Shown here: positions 1 to 5,399 of the stretch, in pieces
How positions within the stretch are numbered: the first letter of the stretch is position 1
How the letters are laid out: each line of letters opens with the position of its first letter
NCBI GenBank assembly: GCA_044351685.1
Contig: JBILFK010000111.1
Coordinates: 1-5,399, forward strand
Source of the DNA: JALHRI01 sp044351685
GTDB lineage: Bacteria > Pseudomonadota > Alphaproteobacteria > Rickettsiales > UBA3002
Length of the DNA: 5,399 nucleotides
Reading direction: 5' to 3'
The notes under the pieces: model-generated
The model's input: only the letters and a program-made list of their open reading frames with translations
What the model was told of the DNA's origin: nothing
The model's database searches: none
Program-made: the position numbers and the translations under genes

Positions 1-681
1 CATTTGCTAAGCCTGTTGCATCCGTATCCGGTGAAGGCAACGTTCTTTGTTACCCACCCTACTGAAATGCTATCGATTATCGAAGCGGATGATCGTTACG
101 AACTAGCGCTGCATCCCTTTAACTCACCTAGCAGCACGCAAGGAAGTTCACTGATGGATATTGTAACATCACTGCGTGCATTGGCGCCATCGGCAGTGGG
201 CAACCGTTTCCACCGGCTGCAGCACTCGTATGGCGATCTGGCTGTTTTGAAGCAGCACGGTGTGCGTTATGATAGTTCGTCGATTCGTTTCAATACGCCC
301 TATTTAGTGCCTGCATACCATGCCGACCTTGACATGACATTGATAACGTATGGCTGGGAAGATGGCACATGTGAAGCAACGGGATTTGCGATGGATGTTG
401 CAAGTATCGATATGGATAGCCCGGGGTTTAAGCATTTTGCGTTTCATCCGCTGAATATTTATTTGAATTCCAGCGCTGAAAATCACCGCCGCGATTTTCT
501 GAAGACGGTTAATAATCAGCTGACTGATAGCGTGCAGGAAGCCGCCGATTCCTTTATACAAAAAGGGCAAGGCGCAGGGCATGTGCTGCGCCAGCTACTT
601 GAAGTCATCTGCAGTCATAAACGGCAGACGAATACGCTTTCAGAAATCGATACGGCATTTCGTGCCGCCTATAACGGATAG
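1..681 (+). CDS. Polysaccharide deacetylase-like protein (NodB fold, WbmS-like), 5' end missing
   Basis: The reading frame is open from the first base (codon 1 is His) to the TAG at 679-681, giving 226 visible residues. The start and any N-terminal HDxD-type metal motif lie outside the window. Visible signs of the NodB/polysaccharide deacetylase fold are a KATFFV strand (residues 12-17), a LALHPF segment with His38 where motif 2 is expected, an RFHRL segment with His71, a GVRYDSS segment, and a late FAFHPLN strand with His149 that may correspond to the C-terminal motif. Enzymes of this fold remove N- or O-acetyl groups from sugars using a metal ion. WbmS-like members occur in O-antigen and capsule clusters. 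The fifth gene of the window has the same general plan, but here the usual GHEIG stretch before the motif-2 His is replaced by RYELA. The fold call is fairly firm. Catalytic activity and substrate are inferred, and activity cannot be judged without the N-terminus. Confidence 0.7.
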   Translation, partial: HLLSLLHPYPVKATFFVTHPTEMLSIIEADDRYELALHPFNSPSSTQGSSLMDIVTSLRALAPSAVGNRFHRLQHSYGDLAVLKQHGVRYDSSSIRFNTPYLVPAYHADLDMTLITYGWEDGTCEATGFAMDVASIDMDSPGFKHFAFHPLNIYLNSSAENHRRDFLKTVNNQLTDSVQEAADSFIQKGQGAGHVLRQLLEVICSHKRQTNTLSEIDTAFRAAYNG

Positions 682-684
682 GAG
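680..684 (+). promoter_or_regulatory. Ribosome binding site of the GNAT gene
   Basis: AGGAG lies four bases upstream of the ATG at 689 and overlaps the TAG stop of the preceding gene. It decides the start at 689 over an upstream in-frame ATG at 581, which would add 36 residues read from inside the deacetylase-like gene. The overlap of stop and Shine-Dalgarno suggests that terminating ribosomes help start the next gene. Confidence 0.7.
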
Positions 685-688
685 AATT

Positions 689-1246
689 ATGCTTACTGGA
701 ACTACATGTCGCCTTCGTGCTGTTACCGAACACGATCTTGAAAGACTGCGCCTGTGGCGTACATCGAACGAGATTCGTCCGTATTTTACAGATAAATGGC
801 TTTATAGCCCCATCGAGCAGAAGCACTGGTTTGAAAGCATGTCTGCCGATTCCAGACAACGCTTCCTGATTGCCGAAGATAGTGCAGGCGCAGCCTACGG
901 CATTGTCAATGTGCAGTCGATTAACTACCAGCATGGCACGGCCACTGTGGGATGGTATTTTGTACGCGAGAATGGCCGTGATTTGGGAAGACTAACGCAA
1001 CATGCCGCCGTGCTATTGCTGGAATATGTGTTTATCGAACTCGGCATTCGCAAAATTTATGCAGATATTCTGGCAACTAACGAACGTGCGCTGAAATTTA
1101 ATGCCCGGCTTGGATTTGAAGTAGAGGGAATTCAAAAAGCGCATGTGTACCATATGGGTTCGTTTGTCGATTTGGTTTGGCAGGCAGTATTTAAAGATAA
1201 ATATCTTACGCTTCGTGCGGGCTTATTGCCGCCAGATGAAACTTAG
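689..1246 (+). CDS. GNAT family N-acetyltransferase (RimJ/PseH type)
   Basis: This is a 185-residue cytosolic enzyme expected to transfer an acetyl group from acetyl-CoA to an amine, here probably that of an amino sugar. The order fits the family: an N-terminal CRLRAVTEHDLERL strand-helix (from about residue 7), a WRTSNEIRPYF segment like that of PseH/RimJ enzymes, a central GIVNV...VGWYF beta-hairpin, and the late ATNERALKFNARLGF signature (residues 129-143) ending in FEVEG. Length is normal for the fold. The acetyl-CoA pyrophosphate loop is unusual: it reads NGRDLGRL where the family usually has R/QxxGxG/A. PseH acetylates the 4-amino group of a UDP-sugar on the way to pseudaminic acid. No other pse gene is in the window, so only the general sugar-amine acetyltransferase role is suggested, and a protein N-terminal acetyltransferase cannot be excluded. 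The gene starts 7 bases after its neighbour and ends in tandem in-frame stops, TAG (1244-1246) and TAA (1247-1249). Confidence 0.85.
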   Translation: MLTGTTCRLRAVTEHDLERLRLWRTSNEIRPYFTDKWLYSPIEQKHWFESMSADSRQRFLIAEDSAGAAYGIVNVQSINYQHGTATVGWYFVRENGRDLGRLTQHAAVLLLEYVFIELGIRKIYADILATNERALKFNARLGFEVEGIQKAHVYHMGSFVDLVWQAVFKDKYLTLRAGLLPPDET

Positions 1247-1260
1247 TAATTGGTAATTTC

Positions 1261-4011
1261 ATGGGGCATGCATTGCACAACAAACCATCCAAAACATCTG
1301 GTATCATTCAGGGGTTACGCATCGTGATGATGTGCGATGATACGCAAATTGACCGGCGAATCATTCATGAAGCGGAGTCATTGATTCGTCAGGGCAATGA
1401 GGTCATTGTGTTGGGGCGCATGGCCGAGGGATACGAACTCTCGCAGTATGATGGGTTGGTAAAAATTGAACGTGTGGAATATAGCAGCGTGATTACGCCG
1501 CGCCGCTTGCGTGAAGCGGTAACAAAGGAAATGGCGCAATATCAGGCGCAACAAAACGCACAGCAATGGCAACATGCCGCTAGTGTCATTGAGCAACAAT
1601 TTTCATCCACGTTCTATGGTCCCAATTATGGCCCACCTCGTCTGGAGCAATGGGTGCTGAGCCGTGGCTGGCTAATCAGGAATATGTTTAAGGCATTATT
1701 ATGGCCGCCGATGCGCCTTGATGCATTGCGGCGTTATTTCCCACAGATGCCTGTTGTGTTGCAGTGGCTCATCTATGCGCCAACCTTGCTGCTTACGCCG
1801 CGCCCACTCGCAATACGCTGGCACTTTTCTCGATTAAGGCAACATCTGTCGCGGTGGTTTCCGAGCTGGTATGGGACGCAAAGCAAACGAGCGCTCGCGA
1901 TGGCTGAGAACAAGCGTTTGGCTGCTCTGGAGCGGCAGATAATTCGTTTTGAAGACATGAATCTGTGGGAACTCTCACTGTATGACCGCGCGTGTTTTTT
2001 GCGCCCCGATGTGGTGCATGTGCATGATTTGCCACAGCTTCGACCTGCCTATCATGTAGGCCAAACGCTTGGTGTGCCAGTAATTTACGATGCACATGAG
2101 CTATATCCTGGCATTATTACTTTAACGCCAGAACAACAAGAACGGTTGCGCGTAACTGAGAATTATTACATTCGCCGCGTGGCGCGTGCGATTACTGTCA
2201 ACCCGCTTTTTGCACATTCACAAGCCGAAGCATACAATATCCAAACCCCTGAAGTGATTTTGAATGCGATCGATCTGCCACCAGAGTTTGAACGCGGTAT
2301 CCGCACCCGCCACTTGCGTGAAGCGTTACGTTTACCGGAAGCTGCAAAAACTATTTTGTTTCAGGGCTGGGTGAGTTTTCACCGTAATATTCATACGCTG
2401 ATTGAGGCAATGGTAGAGGTGCCAACGCATATTCATCTTGTCATCCTCGGGTATGGCGATGACATGCCTGCCATGAAAAAACTGGTGCATGATTTGGGTT
2501 TGGGTGGTCGGGTGCATTTTCCGTCACCCGTACCCCAGCGTGAGTTGCTATGGTGGGTAGCTTCGGCAGATGCAGGTATCGTTCCCTATCAGGCGGTAGA
2601 TGAAAATGGCCTGAAATGCTCGCCCAATAAACTGTTTGAATTTATTGCCGCAGGCGTGCCAATCATTGCCAGTAAGTTGCGCTATATTGATAGTGTGGTT
2701 GGCAAGTACCAGTTCGGTGTTGTGTATCCTATGGAGAAGCCGGAGGATTATGCTCAGGCGATTCGTGAAATGTTTCTATCGCGCGATGGCGACGAAAACC
2801 GCTTCCGTAAGAATTTATTAAATGATGCCGAACCTTACTTGTGGCCAGCACAGGAGAAAACGCTGCTGCGCATTTACCGTGATGTATTGGCGGCATGGAA
2901 AAAGCCCGCTGTTTCGGAATCACCTGCGGAGGTATTGCCATTTACAACGGATGAAAAATCCAAGACGCTTTCTAGCGATACACCGTTACGCGTGTTCCAT
3001 GGCCCCTATAACACTGCTGGTATCCCTACCATTATGGCGCGCGCCGAACGGGCGCTGGGTCTGGATTCCAAGGCGGTATGTTTTCCTTCCGGATTTTTCC
3101 AGTTCCAACCGGATATCGTGCTAGAACCTACCACCAACCCAGCAGATATTCTGGCACGCTTTCGCACCTACGCCGATGCATTTGATGTGTTTGTATTCCA
3201 TTTTGGTACATCGCTTGCCAATGATTCCCTGGCCGATGTGCCGCTGCTCAAGCAGATGGGCAAGAAGGTCATTTTTTACTTTCATGGCTGCGATATTCGG
3301 CAAAGCAAAGAAACAATCCGCAAGTATGAGTTCAGTGCCTGCAAGGAATGCTGGCCGCAGCGCTGCAGCCGCAACCGCGATACGGCACTAGATATGGCCA
3401 TGCGTTATGCCGATGCGGTATGGGTAAGCACGCCAGATCTGCTGGAATTTGTGCCGGGTGCCGAATTGTTTTTACAGCCGCTGGATATTGCATCGCTTCC
3501 TTTGCTTAACCCGGCACCTGAGGCATTTCCCAAGATGCTTCGTATCCTGCACGCGCCTTCCGATGCCCAACTGAAAGGCACCAAGTATTTGCAAGAGGCG
3601 ACTGATGCTCTGGTACGCGAGGGATTTCAGGTGACGTTGGACCTGGTACATGGCGTACCATACCACGAAGTTTTGGAACACGCGCGTCAGGCCAATCTCT
3701 GCATGGATCAGATACTACAGGGAGCGTATGGCAAATTTGCGGCGGAGATGATGGCATCTGGCGTTCCGGTCATGGGGTATCTGCGTGAAGATACGTTGGG
3801 AAGTTACGAAGAGCTTCCGCCACTTATTCAAGTGCGCCCAGATACGATTTATGCAAAAATGAAACAGATACTGCAGGGCGAGATTGACCTGCGGGATACC
3901 GCGATCAGATCGCGTGCATTTGCCTTGCAGCATCATAGCGCCGAAAGCGCGGCGAAGCGTGCAAATGCCGTTTATCAGGCTGTGGTTGCCAGTGAGCGTA
4001 AGTATGGGTAG
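1261..4011 (+). CDS. Two-domain (bifunctional) GT-B glycosyltransferase, GT4-like
   Basis: This 916-residue protein carries two complete-looking GT-B modules. Module 1 (about residues 19-545) begins with LRIVMMCDD followed by IDRR, EAESL and QGNEVIVL. It has VHVHDLP (His253, His255, Asp256) and YDAHELYPG (His279, Glu280), then a C-terminal nucleotide-sugar half with FQGWVSFHRN (367-376) and ADAGIVPY...PNKLFEFIAAGVPII (436-467; Glu460 at the expected donor-site position). About 150 residues (roughly 91-245) between the first strands and VHVHD form a basic, helical insertion with a hydrophobic stretch at 163-179. A polar linker (about 545-573) leads to module 2 (about 575-910): HGPYNTAGIP, FYFHGCDIR (His675), HAPSDAQLKGTKYL (764-777) and DQILQGAYGKFAAE (Asp816, Glu829). 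Both modules resemble retaining GT4 enzymes of O-antigen and capsule assembly; sugar specificity cannot be read from sequence. The ATG at 1261 is 14 bases after the GNAT gene with only a weak GG-containing Shine-Dalgarno. It is chosen because the next in-frame ATG (1327) falls inside the first beta strand. The fused layout is clear; two separate activities are inferred. Confidence 0.88.
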   Translation: MGHALHNKPSKTSGIIQGLRIVMMCDDTQIDRRIIHEAESLIRQGNEVIVLGRMAEGYELSQYDGLVKIERVEYSSVITPRRLREAVTKEMAQYQAQQNAQQWQHAASVIEQQFSSTFYGPNYGPPRLEQWVLSRGWLIRNMFKALLWPPMRLDALRRYFPQMPVVLQWLIYAPTLLLTPRPLAIRWHFSRLRQHLSRWFPSWYGTQSKRALAMAENKRLAALERQIIRFEDMNLWELSLYDRACFLRPDVVHVHDLPQLRPAYHVGQTLGVPVIYDAHELYPGIITLTPEQQERLRVTENYYIRRVARAITVNPLFAHSQAEAYNIQTPEVILNAIDLPPEFERGIRTRHLREALRLPEAAKTILFQGWVSFHRNIHTLIEAMVEVPTHIHLVILGYGDDMPAMKKLVHDLGLGGRVHFPSPVPQRELLWWVASADAGIVPYQAVDENGLKCSPNKLFEFIAAGVPIIASKLRYIDSVVGKYQFGVVYPMEKPEDYAQAIREMFLSRDGDENRFRKNLLNDAEPYLWPAQEKTLLRIYRDVLAAWKKPAVSESPAEVLPFTTDEKSKTLSSDTPLRVFHGPYNTAGIPTIMARAERALGLDSKAVCFPSGFFQFQPDIVLEPTTNPADILARFRTYADAFDVFVFHFGTSLANDSLADVPLLKQMGKKVIFYFHGCDIRQSKETIRKYEFSACKECWPQRCSRNRDTALDMAMRYADAVWVSTPDLLEFVPGAELFLQPLDIASLPLLNPAPEAFPKMLRILHAPSDAQLKGTKYLQEATDALVREGFQVTLDLVHGVPYHEVLEHARQANLCMDQILQGAYGKFAAEMMASGVPVMGYLREDTLGSYEELPPLIQVRPDTIYAKMKQILQGEIDLRDTAIRSRAFALQHHSAESAAKRANAVYQAVVASERKYG

Positions 4012-4894
4012 GCGCTTAAAAACCTCTATGTCTGCAGCGTCTATCGCTGCGCTTGTTGATTGTTCCCTGCAAGGCGATGGTGGCCTGCTTGTACATCACG
4101 TTGCTCCCTTTTCTGAATTGGCGGATGGGGCTATCAGCTTTTCCAATCAGTCACTGGTTACACTGGAAAAAGCGGCGCTTGTGGTTGCGCCTGCATGTGA
4201 GCGACCATTGCACGGCGCGGTATTGACTGCACAAAAACCGCGTCATCTATTTGCCATTCTGTTGCGTGCATTACTGCAGAATGATTTATTGACTTTGCAT
4301 GTAGCTGATCCGGACATTCACCCGACGGCACGCATTCATCCCAGCGCGATTATTGGTAAAGGTGCAAAGATAGGCGCGAACAGTATCATCTATCCCCATG
4401 TGGTTATCGGTGAGGGGGTGGTGATTGGCGAGGAATGCGTTATTAAATCTGCAACAATCATTGGCGATCCTGGCTTCGGATTCGTGCGTGATGCAGAAGG
4501 CATTCCGCATCATATACCGCATCTCGCGAGCGTGCGGATAGGCAATAGGGTCGAGCTTGGTAGCCTGAACACGGTATGTCGCGGCACATTGTCGGATACT
4601 GTCATTGAAGATGATGTCAAAACGGATGATCATGTGCATATCGCGCATAACTGTTATCTGGAACGCGCTGCGATGTTGGCTGCGGGGGCTGTTCTTAGCG
4701 GGGGTGTGCGCGTGTGTGCGAACGCATGGATTGGTCCCAATGCATCGGTGATGCAAAAGACCGAGATTGGAATGCATGCGTTCGTGGCGTTAGGCGCCAA
4801 TGTCACTAAATCAGTGGCGGCGCGTGCGGTTATGGTGGGTAACCCGGCACGAAAAATTGCTGATGAGGATGGACATCATGACGCTATCACCTGA
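4004..4894 (+). CDS. LpxD-like N-acyltransferase (left-handed beta-helix, hexapeptide repeat)
   Basis: The product (296 residues) resembles UDP-3-O-(3-hydroxyacyl)glucosamine N-acyltransferase, which acylates the amine of a UDP-sugar from acyl-ACP. Residues 1 to about 100 match the LpxD non-repeat domain (ISFSN at 44-48, then KAALVVA and AVLTAQKPRHLFAILL). From DPDIHPTARIHPSAIIG (102 onward) to about 285 hexapeptide repeats run as a beta-helix, with the LpxD hallmarks GFGF (157-160), a following IPH, CRGTLSDTVI, and IAHN (213-216), where His215 matches the catalytic His of E. coli LpxD. Differences: Leu51 replaces the uracil-stacking Tyr of the NPKY stretch, Cys192 replaces the Asp of TIDRG, and the chain ends soon after VGNPARKI without the C-terminal helices, so it is shorter than the 341-residue E. 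coli protein. Its place beside glycosyltransferase and GNAT domains suggests a paralogue for a surface-glycan amino sugar, though true lipid A LpxD is not excluded. ATG 4004 overlaps the previous gene by 8 bases with a weak Shine-Dalgarno; ATG 4028 is an alternative. Confidence 0.82.
   Translation: MGRRLKTSMSAASIAALVDCSLQGDGGLLVHHVAPFSELADGAISFSNQSLVTLEKAALVVAPACERPLHGAVLTAQKPRHLFAILLRALLQNDLLTLHVADPDIHPTARIHPSAIIGKGAKIGANSIIYPHVVIGEGVVIGEECVIKSATIIGDPGFGFVRDAEGIPHHIPHLASVRIGNRVELGSLNTVCRGTLSDTVIEDDVKTDDHVHIAHNCYLERAAMLAAGAVLSGGVRVCANAWIGPNASVMQKTEIGMHAFVALGANVTKSVAARAVMVGNPARKIADEDGHHDAIT
4865..4869 (+). promoter_or_regulatory. Ribosome binding site of the second deacetylase-like gene
   Basis: GAGGA lies eight bases upstream of the ATG at 4878 and sits inside the 3' end of the LpxD-like gene. 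It supports the start at 4878 and hence the 17-base overlap of the two genes. It is the best-placed Shine-Dalgarno in the window. Confidence 0.75.
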
Positions 4895-5399
4895 ATTTTC
4901 GACCGATGGCTACCATGCGCTTTTAGCGTCGGCGCAAATGCGCGGCTACCGTGTGGTACGCATGGATCAGTCATTTGAAAGCGAGCAGAAAACTCTTATA
5001 TTGCGGCACGATATTGATTTTTCCATCGAGTGCGCTCTCGATATGGCGAGGCTGGAACATGCGCTTGGCGTAACCGCTACCTATTTTCTAATGGTGAGCA
5101 GCGAATATTATAATCTGTTCTGTGAACCTTACCGCAATGCGGTTGCAGAAATTGCAAGCCTTGGCCATGAAATTGGGTTGCATTGGGATTCACGTTTTTT
5201 GCCGGAAGATGAAAGTAAGCGGCCAGAATTTTTAAGCGCGCAACTAGCGCTTCTTGAAAGTATCAGCGGCCAGAAGGTGGTTTCTGCCTCGCAGCATATT
5301 CCCACCGATACACCGCCATTCGATATCCAGCCTTATGTTGCCAACAATGCCTATTCGCAACGGTTTAATGCACGATTTTCTTATGTTTCTGATAGTTCC
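4878..5399 (+). CDS. Polysaccharide deacetylase-like protein (NodB fold, WbmS-like), 3' end missing
   Basis: The frame is open from ATG 4878 to the right edge, giving 174 residues without a stop. LRHDIDFS (His44, Asp45, Asp47) is the HDxD form of NodB motif 1, which supplies the catalytic base and a metal ligand. It is followed by an MARLEHALGV helix, the TATYFLM strand (66-72), and GHEIGLHWD (96-104), where His102 takes the place of the first motif-2 histidine. The classical second histidine (HTxxH) is not present; the sequence reads HWDSRF, as I recall for WbmS-like proteins. SQHIP with His140 aligns in order with the RFHRL segment of the first gene. Family members remove acyl groups from sugars in O-antigen, capsule or related glycans; no signal peptide is visible, so action on a cytosolic precursor is likely. 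The gene overlaps the LpxD-like gene by 17 bases and has a strong ribosome site, which suggests coupled translation. Fold call is firm; substrate is unknown. Confidence 0.82.
   Translation, partial: MTLSPEFSTDGYHALLASAQMRGYRVVRMDQSFESEQKTLILRHDIDFSIECALDMARLEHALGVTATYFLMVSSEYYNLFCEPYRNAVAEIASLGHEIGLHWDSRFLPEDESKRPEFLSAQLALLESISGQKVVSASQHIPTDTPPFDIQPYVANNAYSQRFNARFSYVSDSS

Noticed and set aside
581..688. Upstream extension of the GNAT gene to an ATG at 581
   Set aside because: The extra 36 residues are read out of frame from the deacetylase-like gene and show no fold, while the ATG at 689 has an AGGAG site and the normal GNAT N-terminus.
1238..1260. Imperfect hairpin GAAA(C)TTA / TAATTTC just before the double-glycosyltransferase start
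   Set aside because: Only seven A/T-rich pairs with one bulge and an eight-base loop, and no U tract. It is too weak for a terminator, and a regulatory role cannot be supported.
2636..3124. Two short + strand open frames (2636-2821 and 2822-3124) inside the glycosyltransferase gene
   Set aside because: They share a different frame of a gene whose own frame has continuous glycosyltransferase motifs. The products look like composition artefacts.
3884..4003. Upstream extension of the LpxD-like gene to an ATG at 3884
   Set aside because: It would overlap the glycosyltransferase gene by 128 bases, and the added 40 residues do not resemble an LpxD N-terminus.
4286..4777. 163-residue open frame on the minus strand
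   Set aside because: It lies wholly inside the LpxD-like gene, whose protein has clear hexapeptide repeats and motifs. The antisense product has no recognisable domain, so it is a shadow.

Overview
The window is a stretch of one tightly packed, single-strand gene cluster for surface-glycan biosynthesis in a Gram-negative bacterium. All five genes lie on the + strand. They are separated by 7 and 14 bases or overlap by 8 and 17 bases, and no promoter or terminator is visible, so they are probably internal genes of a longer operon. The Gram-negative assignment rests on an LpxD-type acyltransferase and on O-antigen/capsule-type enzymes. Base composition looks balanced by eye and codon use looks uniform across the genes. 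A proteobacterium is plausible, but the sequence does not fix the taxon.

Layout: (1) 1-681, the C-terminal part of a polysaccharide-deacetylase-like (NodB-fold, WbmS-like) protein cut by the left edge. (2) 689-1246, a GNAT N-acetyltransferase of the RimJ/PseH type. (3) 1261-4011, a 916-residue protein with two different GT-B glycosyltransferase modules joined by a polar linker. The second module has an unusual cysteine cluster. (4) 4004-4894, a 296-residue LpxD-like left-handed beta-helix N-acyltransferase with a changed nucleotide-binding subdomain and no C-terminal helical tail. (5) 4878-5399, the N-terminal 174 residues of a second NodB-fold/WbmS-like deacetylase, cut by the right edge.

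How the genes may work together (inference): two glycosyltransferase activities in one chain would add consecutive sugars to a lipid-linked or LPS acceptor. The GNAT and the LpxD-like enzyme would put acetyl or longer acyl groups on amino sugars, and the two deacetylase-like proteins could remove N-acyl groups. The cluster therefore looks specialised in setting the N-acylation state of amino sugars in a surface glycan. No mobile element, RNA gene, CRISPR array or tandem repeat was seen, and no stretch over 300 bases lacks a gene.
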